Assembly (NCBI GenBank): GCA_036517115.1
Contig: DATDYB010000039.1
Coordinates: 1-20,603 of the forward strand
Reading direction: 5' to 3'
DNA length: 20,603 nt
DNA from: DATDYB01 sp036517115
Lineage (GTDB): Bacteria > Patescibacteriota > Minisyncoccia > Phycocordibacterales > PALSA-1337
The translations under genes and the position numbers were made by a program. This document shows, piece after piece, positions 1-7,728 of the stretch; positions within the stretch are counted from its first letter, which is position 1; every line of letters starts with the position of its first letter. The notes beneath the pieces were generated by a model, which was not told the DNA's origin, searched no databases, and was given only the letters and a program-made list of their open reading frames with translations.

Positions 1-98
1 TCCAATTTTCTTGCGATGAATCGCAGACTCTTTTTTACTTTCAAATATTTTTCGATCCGCTGTCGCTCATACAAATTCAAATGCACAAATTCCTTCAT
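1..98 (-). CDS. IS30-family transposase, N-terminal fragment (runs off left edge)
   Basis: Reading the minus strand from an ATG at 98 gives 32 codons open to the window edge. The peptide holds HLNLYERQRIEKYL followed by KSLRFIARKLG. This matches the helix-turn-helix (HTH_38) at the start of IS30 transposases, whose usual form is 'LT..ER..I..L...G.S...IA..LG'. The catalytic DDE domain would lie outside the window, so intactness cannot be judged. There is no clear Shine-Dalgarno sequence. The ATG at 109 in another frame stops at once, so 98 is the better start. The identification rests on this short motif alone. Confidence 0.65.
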   Translation of the reverse strand, partial: MKEFVHLNLYERQRIEKYLKVKKSLRFIARKL

Positions 99-154
99 AA
101 ATTCATTTTACAGGTGTTCGGATTCAAAGGTATATCTCCATTTAACATGTTACG

Positions 155-208
155 TGTCGCCAGGGATTTAAGAGGGCTCAGGCAAGCCACTTTAAATCCC
201 TGGCGACA
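155..208. repeat. 17-bp perfect inverted repeat (long hairpin)
   Basis: Positions 155-171 (TGTCGCCAGGGATTTAA) are the exact reverse complement of 192-208. The 20-nt loop holds a smaller GGCT/AGCC stem. No T-run follows on either strand, so it is not a standard intrinsic terminator. It lies between the divergent IS30 fragment and the SPFH gene. It could be an insertion-sequence end, an IS target hairpin or a regulatory structure. The rest of 99-282 holds no gene I can support. Confidence 0.8.
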
Positions 209-282
209 TCTCATTGTACTCATTACATGAGCATGACGCAGGGTAAATTCACAGACACAAACAACAAACAAAAGGAAACTCA

Positions 283-2250
283 GTGATTGCATTCTTAGTG
301 AAATTAGCATTAGCGGTTGGGTTGTTTTTCACAGCCCGATATCTCAAAGGCCGTCTCGTGCAAATCCTCGGAAAACCTAACGCCGATGAAGAATCGCGGC
401 GCGGTTACAACAGTCGCGAGCAAGTAATCAAGAATCCAAGATTATGGAGATACTTGACTAATAGCGCGTACACCTGTTCCGCCCTCTTATTTTTGTGGTC
501 ATTCGCAGGCACGAGCTACATAATGGTAAGCTCGAGCCATATTGCGACCCTTAAAAGAGAGTACTTCGGAACATCGCTCGCTCCCGGACAAATCGTTGGA
601 CAACGTGGCCAGCTCGGGCCCCAGGCACGAGTCATCACTGCAGGGTTTCACCCTGAGTTTTTGATCACGTTGCTCTACACGGTTACAGAAGAACCAGTGT
701 TCACTGTCCCGAACGGGCAATGTGCGATCATCTCAGCAAGAGATGGTGTTCCTCCTAAACGTGGAGCAGCGTTCGCTGAACCATGGTCTGACGAAGAGAA
801 GCATAAATTGATTAACGATGCAGAATACTTCCTCAGCAACAACAGGGGGCAGCGCGGACCGCAAACAACGGTCCTCACGCCAGACTCATACACCATCAAC
901 CCATTCTTGTGGGAAAAACCAAAACTCATCAGCGCAATCCGCGTTGAGCAGGGCACGGAAGGTGTAGTCAAATCCTCAGTCCTCGCCATGGTTGATTTCG
1001 GCTCTTTCAGACGGCCGCTGCCCACCAACAACATACTGACGGTCCTTACAGGGGACAAACTTCCTAAAGGAAGCGCAGAAGTGCAGATAGTGCCAGTGGG
1101 CGCAATTGGCGTATGGGAGGAACCGTTACCAAATGGGCTTTACTACGTCAACACCGAAGCGTACAAAATTACCATCATTCCTAACTCGGCGGTGGCATTT
1201 GAGTACAAGGGTGGTTACATGAAACGCACAGTCGACATCTCGACAGATGCTGAAGGAAAAATCATCGAGAAAAAAGATCAAAACGAAGTTCAGCCAGTTC
1301 CAAATTCGGCTGATACGGCGATCTTCACCAAGCCTGAGGGCTGGGATGTCGCACAGGAGTTGCGTGTTCTCGTGCAGGTAAGACCTGGACTGGGACCGTT
1401 TGTCGCCGCTTCACTCAGACTGACAGAGGAAAATGCCACACAGATCATCGAAGACCGAGTGGTTACACCGATCATCAGATCGGTGACTCGAGAAGTCGAA
1501 GGTGGTGCACACATCGAGTTTTCGTCCATGAAAGCAGAGCTCGATTCCAACAACATGCCTGTCCTAGGTACCAACGGGGAACCTAAGATTAAATTGGTGA
1601 AGGAGTTCAGGGCAGTTCGTGTTCTCGATTTGCTCGAAAACCGTAACTCGGTTGAAGAAGCCATTGAACACCGATCAAGGATTGAAGCGGAAAAAGAAGG
1701 CATCCAAATCCTTGAGGTCCGGCTTGCCGAAACCTCAATCCCTCCCGAGCTACTTATTGCTCGTAAGCGAGAACAGCTCGCACAGCAACTAACAGCGGCC
1801 TGGAAGGAAGAAGAAAATGCTCAAACGCAACGTCGCAGAACGGAGAATGAGAGGGCAACTTCTCAGCAGCAGCCGATCTTGGTGGCAGCGCAGATTGCAG
1901 AACAAGCCGCTGAGAAAACTGCGAAGGCGAGAACGATCGAAGGTGAGGGTGAAAAATCCTTCATGCTTTCGGTTGCTGAAGGACAAAAGGCTCAAGCTGA
2001 AGTCCTAGGGCAACAGGCGACAGTGAACCTTCAGGTTCAACAACAGATCATCAAGGCGATTGAGAACATCATCAATAAAAACCCCGACATACTTGCGAAA
2101 GCATTAGAAAATGCACACAAGTTTGTCCCTTCCGTGATGGTTAACGGAAGTGGGGGTGGTGGAAGCCTTGAGGGTGCCGCAGCGATCTTTGGTCACTTGA
2201 TGAACAAAGACCCGATGCCGCAGGTCAAAACAGTGAGCACAAATAGGTAA
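283..2250 (+). CDS. SPFH/band-7 (prohibitin/flotillin-like) membrane protein
   Basis: A 655-residue protein starting at GTG 283, with AAGGAA at 272-277 as a well-placed ribosome binding site, one of the few in this window. Hydrophobic segments lie near residues 3-20 and 64-82. The central part fits an SPFH domain. The C-terminal third is a long charged Ala/Glu/Gln-rich coiled coil (about residues 470-610) with the flotillin-like 'EAEKEGIQILEVRLAE' type of sequence. A Gly-rich linker (NGSGGGGS) precedes a short tail. Family members form membrane microdomain scaffolds or regulate proteases, but the role here is not known. It is longer than typical bacterial SPFH proteins. It has its own terminator and is monocistronic. 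Confidence 0.8.
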   Translation: MIAFLVKLALAVGLFFTARYLKGRLVQILGKPNADEESRRGYNSREQVIKNPRLWRYLTNSAYTCSALLFLWSFAGTSYIMVSSSHIATLKREYFGTSLAPGQIVGQRGQLGPQARVITAGFHPEFLITLLYTVTEEPVFTVPNGQCAIISARDGVPPKRGAAFAEPWSDEEKHKLINDAEYFLSNNRGQRGPQTTVLTPDSYTINPFLWEKPKLISAIRVEQGTEGVVKSSVLAMVDFGSFRRPLPTNNILTVLTGDKLPKGSAEVQIVPVGAIGVWEEPLPNGLYYVNTEAYKITIIPNSAVAFEYKGGYMKRTVDISTDAEGKIIEKKDQNEVQPVPNSADTAIFTKPEGWDVAQELRVLVQVRPGLGPFVAASLRLTEENATQIIEDRVVTPIIRSVTREVEGGAHIEFSSMKAELDSNNMPVLGTNGEPKIKLVKEFRAVRVLDLLENRNSVEEAIEHRSRIEAEKEGIQILEVRLAETSIPPELLIARKREQLAQQLTAAWKEEENAQTQRRRTENERATSQQQPILVAAQIAEQAAEKTAKARTIEGEGEKSFMLSVAEGQKAQAEVLGQQATVNLQVQQQIIKAIENIINKNPDILAKALENAHKFVPSVMVNGSGGGGSLEGAAAIFGHLMNKDPMPQVKTVSTNR

Positions 2251-2265
2251 CGTAACATGTTGGTT

Positions 2266-2295
2266 GAGCACAAACGAAAGTTTGTGCTCTTTTTT
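2266..2295 (+). terminator. Intrinsic terminator of the SPFH gene
   Basis: A perfect 10-bp stem, GAGCACAAAC-GAAA-GTTTGTGCTC, with a GNRA-type loop and TTTTTT at 2290-2295. It starts 15 nt after the SPFH stop. It also lies inside the apparent 5' extension of the proS reading frame, which argues that proS starts downstream of it. Confidence 0.93.
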
Positions 2296-2306
2296 CTTGT
2301 ACTTAT

Positions 2307-2335
2307 TTGTATTTGTATTCGAATCACGTTACTAT
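2307..2335 (+). promoter_or_regulatory. Candidate promoter of proS-mreBCD
   Basis: TTGTAT (2307-2312), a 17-nt spacer, then TACTAT (2330-2335). Transcription would start near 2342, only about 8 nt before the chosen proS ATG. It lies just past the SPFH terminator and is the only place before the tightly packed proS-mre block where a promoter is needed. Confidence 0.55.
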
Positions 2336-2349
2336 TGTTGTACATTGCC

Positions 2350-3600
2350 ATGAAGCAAAGCCATTTATTTACAAAAACCCGCAAGGAGGCACCGAAGGAT
2401 GAGGTGTCGAAAAATGCACAGCTCCTTATCCGTGCTGGTTATATTCACAAAGAAATGGCGGGGATATATTCATATTTGCCGTTAGGCCTAAGGGTACTTA
2501 AAAAAATCGAACATATTATTCGGGAAGAGATGAATGCTCTCAGCGGACAGGAAGTGCTACTGACTGTGCTGCAGGACAAAGCGTTATGGGAAAAAACCAA
2601 CCGTTGGAGTGACGAGGTAGTGGATAATTGGTTCAAAACAAAACTTAAAAATGATACAGAAGTTGGTCTCGGACACACACACGAAGAAGAACTGACGCAT
2701 CTTTTAAAAGACTACATCCGTTCATGGAGGGATTTACCAACGTATGTATACCAAATTCAGACCAAATTCCGTAACGAGGCCCGTGCAAAAAGCGGCATCA
2801 TGCGAGGAAGAGAATTTCTCATGAAAGATCTGTATTCTTTTTCTCGTACGGAGGAGGAACATGCGGCATTTTATGAACGTGCGAAAGTAGCTTACAAGAA
2901 CGTATTTAAAAGGGTGGGCATTGGAGAAAGCACGTACATGACATTTGCATCAGGAGGAACGTTCTCAAAATATTCTCACGAGTTTCAGACACTAACTGAA
3001 GCAGGGGAAGACACTATTCATATTTGCGAAAAGTGTAAGGTAGCAGTCAATGCAGAAATCATCAAAGAAGTGTCCGCTTGTCCAGAATGCACCAACAAAA
3101 ATCTGATTACCAAGAAAGCGGTTGAGGTTGGAAATATTTTCAATCTGGGCACCCGCTTCTCGGTACCATTTGAACTTACGTATGCTGGTGAGACAGGCGA
3201 GAAAAAGCCCGTCATCATGGGTTGCTACGGTATCGGTCTTGGGCGTGTGATGGGCACGGTAGTGGAAGTTTTCGCGGACGAAAAGGGCATCGTCTGGCCG
3301 GAAGCCATCGCGCCATTCAGAGTGCATTTGATTTCACTTGCGGGAGACAACGAATCGGTAAAAAAATACGCCGATGCGCTCTACGAAAAACTCTTGCAAA
3401 AGGGTGTTGAAGTCCTCTATGATGAGAGAGATCTGCGGGCGGGCGAGAAATTCGCGGATAGTGATCTTTTAGGTATACCACTCCGAGCAGTCATCAGTGA
3501 AAAACTTTTGGCAGAAAAAAATATTGAAATAAAGGAACGCACAAAAAGCGACGCAGAAAAAATAAGCGAGGAAGCATTCTTTGTCCTTCTCGGTAAGTAA
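2350..3600 (+). CDS. proS: Prolyl-tRNA synthetase, short form lacking the editing insertion
   Basis: Class II synthetase charging tRNA-Pro. The frame is open from 2257, but the first 31 codons encode the terminator hairpin and a hydrophobic run. ATG 2350 gives the normal start (MKQSHLFTKTRKEAP) and 416 residues. Motif 2 (TKFRNEAR...GREFLMKDLYSF) is near 138-165, motif 3 (GCYGIGLGRVMG) near 290-301, and an anticodon-binding domain follows. Bacterial ProRS normally has an editing insertion of about 180 residues between motifs 2 and 3. Here that space holds only a short segment with C-x2-C (about 226-229) and C-x2-C (about 244-247), probably a zinc knuckle. Ala-tRNA-Pro editing in cis is therefore probably absent. 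There is no Shine-Dalgarno sequence. Confidence 0.95.
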   Translation: MKQSHLFTKTRKEAPKDEVSKNAQLLIRAGYIHKEMAGIYSYLPLGLRVLKKIEHIIREEMNALSGQEVLLTVLQDKALWEKTNRWSDEVVDNWFKTKLKNDTEVGLGHTHEEELTHLLKDYIRSWRDLPTYVYQIQTKFRNEARAKSGIMRGREFLMKDLYSFSRTEEEHAAFYERAKVAYKNVFKRVGIGESTYMTFASGGTFSKYSHEFQTLTEAGEDTIHICEKCKVAVNAEIIKEVSACPECTNKNLITKKAVEVGNIFNLGTRFSVPFELTYAGETGEKKPVIMGCYGIGLGRVMGTVVEVFADEKGIVWPEAIAPFRVHLISLAGDNESVKKYADALYEKLLQKGVEVLYDERDLRAGEKFADSDLLGIPLRAVISEKLLAEKNIEIKERTKSDAEKISEEAFFVLLGK

Positions 3601-3616
3601 TAATTCATCACACTAC

Positions 3617-4675
3617 ATGACTTTAAAGGAAAAAATTTACGGTTTCCTCTCTAACGACATAGGTATAGACCTGGGTACAGCAAACACCTTGGTGTATTTG
3701 CGTGGTCACGGCATCGTCATTAACGAGCCGTCGGTAGTAGCGGTTAACCAAAAAACAGGGAGAGTGGTTGCGGTTGGCACCCAGGCTAAAGACATGCTCG
3801 GCCGAACACCACCTCATATCGTCGCCGTACGGCCACTAGTAGATGGGGTGATCTCTGACTTCGAAGTGACAGAAGAAATGCTCGCCTATCTTATTAAAAA
3901 AGCCGAAGGATACTCAAAAAAAATGCTTGGGCCAAGGGTGGTCGTCGGCGTACCCTCCGGCGTGACCAACGTAGAGATCCGAGCAGTGCGTGACGCTACC
4001 AAAAATGCGGGAGCAAGGGAAGTGTACATTGTCGAAGAGCCTATGGCGGGAGCTATCGGCATCCGTTTACCCGTACATGACCCTGTGGGAAATATGGTTA
4101 TCGATATCGGCGGCGGCACTACCGACGTGGCCGTAATTTCCCTAGGAGGCATCGTCCGCTCAAAAAACGTGCGCATTGCCGGCGATAAACTTAACACTGA
4201 CATTATTTCATATATCAGAGGGGAATTTAAAATTTTGATCGGTGAAAAAACTGCTGAGAGCATCAAAATAGCTATTGGTGGCGTATCACCTGGAGAAGAG
4301 CCAGCTGAAGCGACGATCCGCGGACGGGACCTTGTGACAGGGTTGCCTCGCGAAGTAGTTATCACCGACTCGGATATCCGTGAAGCGATGTCGCAGTCTA
4401 TCGACAATCTGGTTGAGTCCGTCCGAGAGGTGCTTGAGACGACGCCCCCTGAAATCCTTTCCGATATCATGCATCGTGGAATTTATCTTGTGGGAGGCGG
4501 CGCACTCATCAAAGGCCTTAACAAGCTCTTGGAAGACGCGATAAAAATGCCTGTGCATATTGCCGAAGATCCTTTGACCGCTATTGCCCGCGGCACCGGC
4601 ATCATTCTTGAGGATCTAAAAAAGTATGAGGAAGTGCTCATACAAAACGAAGATGAATTACCACCTAAAAAGTAG
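3617..4675 (+). CDS. mreB: Rod-shape-determining actin homologue MreB
   Basis: An actin-like ATPase whose membrane filaments guide lateral wall synthesis. The 352 residues match the family length. Visible motifs are phosphate-1 DIGIDLGTANTLVY (about 14-27), phosphate-2 DIGGGTTDVAVIS, EEPMAGAIG, and the adenosine motif LVGGGALIKGL. A TTG at 3581 would add 12 residues and overlap proS, but ATG 3617 puts the N-terminus where MreB proteins usually begin, so I chose it. It is 16 nt after proS with no Shine-Dalgarno sequence. mreC overlaps its 3' end. Confidence 0.96.
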   Translation: MTLKEKIYGFLSNDIGIDLGTANTLVYLRGHGIVINEPSVVAVNQKTGRVVAVGTQAKDMLGRTPPHIVAVRPLVDGVISDFEVTEEMLAYLIKKAEGYSKKMLGPRVVVGVPSGVTNVEIRAVRDATKNAGAREVYIVEEPMAGAIGIRLPVHDPVGNMVIDIGGGTTDVAVISLGGIVRSKNVRIAGDKLNTDIISYIRGEFKILIGEKTAESIKIAIGGVSPGEEPAEATIRGRDLVTGLPREVVITDSDIREAMSQSIDNLVESVREVLETTPPEILSDIMHRGIYLVGGGALIKGLNKLLEDAIKMPVHIAEDPLTAIARGTGIILEDLKKYEEVLIQNEDELPPKK

Positions 4676-5450
4676 AGAACGAGGCTCATCCCTTTCCAAA
4701 CAAGCGATAGTAGTGTTTGTTGCATTATATGCTGTTGTTATTGTCCTCAACACTCTTGTCCCCAATATTTTTGACGCACTCTTACTCCCCATCGCAAAGC
4801 CACTCTGGAAAAGCGAATCGAGAGTTATAGGTCTTATTCGTGCCATACCCGTTTTTTTTCTTACCAAAAGACATCTTAATGACGCGCTCATCATAGCTGA
4901 AGAAAAACTTGCACTCTATGAAACCACGGAAAAAAACATATCACTCTTGCGCGCCGAAAACGATGCGTTACGGGAATTACTAGGCCGAACCCCTATTCCC
5001 AAAGGAGTTGTGGCGTCAGTACTTCGTACACCAGCATTTTCACCCTATGATTCCCTCATTATCGACGCAGGAACAAAAGTGGGGGTGAAGGCGGGAGACC
5101 TCGTGCTTGTCGGAGAGACACCGGCGGGAGTTGTTGCTGAGAGTTTTGCTTCTTCAGCTAAAGTGAAGCTATACTCCACCTCAGGAGAAAGAACTCCAAT
5201 TCTTTTGAGCGCGAGCTCGACACACATGGAGGCCCTTGGGCGTGGCGGCGGTAATTTTGAAATCGCTGCACCTCGAGATCTCCCGGTTGAGAAAGGCGAC
5301 ATTGTTACGCTGCCTGAGCTGCATACGGCGGTATTCGGCGTCGTGGAAGATGTACTATTCGATCCTGCGCGAGCATTTCAAACTATCCTATTTAGAAGCC
5401 CTTTCAATATTTCTGAAGTCCGTACCGTTCTCATCGTGAGCAACCCATGA
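4653..5450 (+). CDS. mreC: Cell-shape protein MreC
   Basis: A 265-residue elongasome scaffold linking MreB to the periplasmic synthases. It has a short cytoplasmic N-terminus, one membrane segment (about 17-37), a coiled coil (roughly 75-100, with LLRAENDALRELLG) and the MreC beta domain (SLIIDAGTKVGVKAGDLVL and GDIVTLPELHTAVFGVV). Two in-frame starts are possible: ATG 4626 and ATG 4653. Both overlap mreB. 4653 gives the smaller overlap (23 nt) and a more usual basic N-terminus, but this is uncertain. It ends in TGA overlapping the mreD ATG (ATGA). Confidence 0.92.
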   Translation: MNYHLKSRERGSSLSKQAIVVFVALYAVVIVLNTLVPNIFDALLLPIAKPLWKSESRVIGLIRAIPVFFLTKRHLNDALIIAEEKLALYETTEKNISLLRAENDALRELLGRTPIPKGVVASVLRTPAFSPYDSLIIDAGTKVGVKAGDLVLVGETPAGVVAESFASSAKVKLYSTSGERTPILLSASSTHMEALGRGGGNFEIAAPRDLPVEKGDIVTLPELHTAVFGVVEDVLFDPARAFQTILFRSPFNISEVRTVLIVSNP

Positions 5451-5719
5451 GAAACAGTAAGCTGCGCATCATTGCAAATATTGTCGTATTCGCCGGAGTT
5501 TTTTTATTTCCGTGGTGGCTTACCTTTCTCCTTGCGGTGGTCGCTCTCTTCAATATCGAGTGGTATATTGAGATCATTATCGCTAGTTTTCTCCTTGATG
5601 TTCTCTACAGCATACCTATTAACTTATACTGGGGACACGAATTCGTGCTGACGTTGGTTGCGATCATTGCTTTTATAGTTTCTGGACCCATCAAGCGCCG
5701 CCTTATTTTCTATACCTAA
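5447..5719 (+). CDS. mreD: MreD-like small membrane protein
   Basis: 90 residues, almost wholly hydrophobic, with about three membrane segments (about 8-35, 39-58 and 65-82). It starts within the mreC stop (ATGA), so it is translationally coupled. Its position after mreBC and before PBP2 is that of mreD. Typical MreD has about 160 residues and five to six membrane segments, so this is a reduced or very divergent form. The call rests on position and topology, not on a motif. The stop TAA lies inside the left arm of the palindrome at 5716-5840. Confidence 0.65.
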   Translation: MRNSKLRIIANIVVFAGVFLFPWWLTFLLAVVALFNIEWYIEIIIASFLLDVLYSIPINLYWGHEFVLTLVAIIAFIVSGPIKRRLIFYT

Positions 5720-5840
5720 GATCATTACATCGCGAACTGCTTCGTTATGGAGCCTCGTAAAATCTTTCACCGTACCATCTTAGTACGTCTCAAGATTTTA
5801 TCTCTCCATGCCTCGCATTTCATCGATGTAATGATCTTAG
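5716..5840. repeat. Large palindromic element 1 after mreD
   Basis: Arms 5716-5732 and 5824-5840 are perfect 17-bp reverse complements (CTAAGATCATTACATCG). Nested inside are ATGGAG/CTCCAT (5747-5752 with 5804-5809), TAAAATCTT/AAGATTTTA (5758-5766 with 5792-5800) and CGTAC/GTACG (5771-5775 with 5783-5787). Together these form one long interrupted stem of about 125 nt. No T-run follows. The left arm includes the mreD stop codon. There is no coding frame. Confidence 0.85.
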
Positions 5841-5859
5841 CGGCATAATGAAGCGCAAC

Positions 5860-5955
5860 CATCCGCAAAAAAGTTCGTAGACTCAGGCCTGTCGGCTCGT
5901 CTACAGATGCCGTTGCCTACCCCAACGGCCCGGAGCGCGAACTTTTTTGCGGATG
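5860..5955. repeat. Large palindromic element 2 (three-way cruciform)
   Basis: Arms 5860-5877 and 5938-5955 are perfect 18-bp reverse complements (CATCCGCAAAAAAGTTCG). Two further hairpins sit inside: GTAGAC/GTCTAC (5877-5882 with 5899-5904) and GCCGTTG/CAACGGC (5909-5915 with 5923-5929). The fold would be a three-way junction. It shares no obvious sequence with element 1, 19 nt upstream. Of the intergenic stretch 5720-6025, only the last 70 nt, with the PBP2 promoter, fall outside the two elements and their spacer. Confidence 0.85.
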
Positions 5956-5989
5956 ATGGAGCGTAATGTCGTGAAGGGAGGAGTCTGGA

Positions 5990-6018
5990 TAGAATCTGTC
6001 GGTAATTTTCGCTATACT
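5990..6018 (+). promoter_or_regulatory. Candidate leaderless promoter of the PBP2 gene
   Basis: TATACT at 6013-6018 ends 7 nt before the ATG at 6026, so transcription would begin at or next to the start codon. The -35 (TAGAAT, 17-nt spacer) is weak. No Shine-Dalgarno sequence lies directly before the ATG. The same geometry recurs at femAB, the DUF4105 gene and the dehydratase. Confidence 0.5.
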
Positions 6019-6025
6019 TACCATC

Positions 6026-7726
6026 ATGACCTGGCGAAGCGTAAAAAAATTATTCAGGAAACGATATCGGAATGTCGAAATAGAACCTGACGAAATTCTT
6101 CTTGACTCAAGCAACCTGCCACAGTTTGATACCGACCAGTTTGAAGGCCGTCTCGAAAAACCGATTTCTAAAATAACCCTTAAGGTGCTTGCCGGCTTTT
6201 TTATTGTCGTGTCACTCGGATTTATTTCTAAAGTGTGGATACTTCAAGTCCAAAAAGGCGAGGCGTACGCCATCCGAAGTGAAAATAACCATCTCAAGCA
6301 CACCGTGATCTTCGCTGAGCGGGGCGTTATTTATGACCGCAACAATGTCGAGTTGGCGTGGAATGTTCCCCGTGACGACAATTTCTCATCACGTAAATAT
6401 ACTGATGGCGCCGGGCTGTCCCACATTCTCGGGTATGTGAAATATCCTTCAAAAGATAAAAATGGGTTCTACTATCGAGAAGATTTTGAAGGCGTCGATG
6501 GCATTGAGAAAACCTATGACGAACGGCTCAAAGGGGAAAATGGTGTACGTATTGTTGAAATCAACGCACTCGGAGACCTACAGTCAGAAGGCATGTTGAG
6601 GCCGCCTAAAGACGGTGAGAGTCTGCGACTCTCCATCGACGCCGCGGTGGAAAAAAAGCTCTATGAAATCATACAAGGGATTGCCGATCAATTTGGGTTC
6701 CTCTCTGGCGCAGGAATACTTATGGATGTGAAGACCGGAGAGCTCCTCGCTATGGCGAGCTTTCCGGAGTATGACGCCAATATTATGTCGGAGGGTACGG
6801 ACAAAACAACGATTGGACAATTTCTTACCGATAATAGACGGCCTCTTCTCAACCGAATTACCGACGGCGTGTACACCCCCGGATCGATCGTCAAGCCATT
6901 TATGGCTATTGGTGTCTTGAACGAAAAAATCATCGACCCCAACAAAACCATTCTTTCGACAGGGTCAATCTCTTTACCTAACCCGTATAACCCTAATCAA
7001 CCTTCTATCTTCAAAGACTGGAAAGCGCACGGCTGGGTGGATATGCGTGACGCCATCGCCGTATCATCGAACGTTTATTTCTACACCGTCGGCGGAGGAT
7101 TCGGCGAGCAGAAAGGTATTGGTATTTCCAACATTGAAAAATATGTCCGTATGTTTGGTTTCGGGGAAAAAACTGGTATTGATTTTAACGGTGAAGCGGT
7201 CAAACCTATTCCTAATCCAGAGTGGAAAGCGAAAAACTTTCCCAATGATCCGACCTGGCGCATCGGTGATACGTATAACACGGTGATCGGCCAGTATGGC
7301 TTCCAAGTCACACCGATACAGGTAGCACGCGCAGTGGCCGCCATTGCCAATTATGGTAAGCTACTTACTCCTGTACTAATACAAGGAGAGGGCAAGGTAC
7401 CTGAACGTCTGTTGCCCATCGCCAAAGAATATTTCGACGTGGTTCACGAAGGTATGCGGCAAACCGTGACTGAAGGCAGCGCTCCGGGTCTTAACATCAG
7501 TGCCGTCAAAGTGGCTGCGAAAACTGGTACCGCGCAGGTAGGAGTCGGCAACAGTCGGGTCAACTCGTGGGTAGAAGGGTTTTTCCCTTATGACAATCCG
7601 CGGTACTCATTTGCCGTTGTTATGGAGCGCGGCCCTGCCGACAACTCAGTGGGAGCTGTTTCAGTAATACGTCGCTTGCTCGACTGGATGGCGATATACG
7701 CATCCGAATATTTGAAGAGTGAGTAA
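6026..7726 (+). CDS. mrdA: Penicillin-binding protein 2-type transpeptidase
   Basis: A class B PBP of 566 residues that cross-links lateral-wall peptidoglycan. A cytoplasmic N-terminus precedes one membrane anchor (about 48-70). The dimerisation domain contains the usual ERGVIYDRN sequence. The transpeptidase domain has all three motifs: S287-I-V-K290, S347-S-N349 (SSNVYF) and K499-T-G-T502. All catalytic residues are present, so the enzyme should be active. Its position after mreBCD fits the elongasome, hence PBP2 rather than FtsI. A second class B PBP, at 14307, sits in the division cluster. Its stop is 2 nt from the convergent stop of the serine hydrolase. Confidence 0.93.
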   Translation: MTWRSVKKLFRKRYRNVEIEPDEILLDSSNLPQFDTDQFEGRLEKPISKITLKVLAGFFIVVSLGFISKVWILQVQKGEAYAIRSENNHLKHTVIFAERGVIYDRNNVELAWNVPRDDNFSSRKYTDGAGLSHILGYVKYPSKDKNGFYYREDFEGVDGIEKTYDERLKGENGVRIVEINALGDLQSEGMLRPPKDGESLRLSIDAAVEKKLYEIIQGIADQFGFLSGAGILMDVKTGELLAMASFPEYDANIMSEGTDKTTIGQFLTDNRRPLLNRITDGVYTPGSIVKPFMAIGVLNEKIIDPNKTILSTGSISLPNPYNPNQPSIFKDWKAHGWVDMRDAIAVSSNVYFYTVGGGFGEQKGIGISNIEKYVRMFGFGEKTGIDFNGEAVKPIPNPEWKAKNFPNDPTWRIGDTYNTVIGQYGFQVTPIQVARAVAAIANYGKLLTPVLIQGEGKVPERLLPIAKEYFDVVHEGMRQTVTEGSAPGLNISAVKVAAKTGTAQVGVGNSRVNSWVEGFFPYDNPRYSFAVVMERGPADNSVGAVSVIRRLLDWMAIYASEYLKSE

Positions 7727-7728
7727 TC

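Noticed and set aside
2257..2349. 31-codon N-terminal extension of proS
   Set aside because: It consists of the SPFH terminator, its T-run and the promoter. ProRS proteins begin near MKQS, so ATG 2350 is preferred.
3886..4470. Long minus-strand ORF (194 aa) opposite mreB
   Set aside because: Low-complexity Ser/Thr/Pro-rich sequence with no family features, fully antisense to a clear MreB. It is a by-product of mreB codon use.
5716..5955. CRISPR array or direct repeats
   Set aside because: The repeats are inverted, not direct, and not regularly spaced. There are no cas genes in the window.
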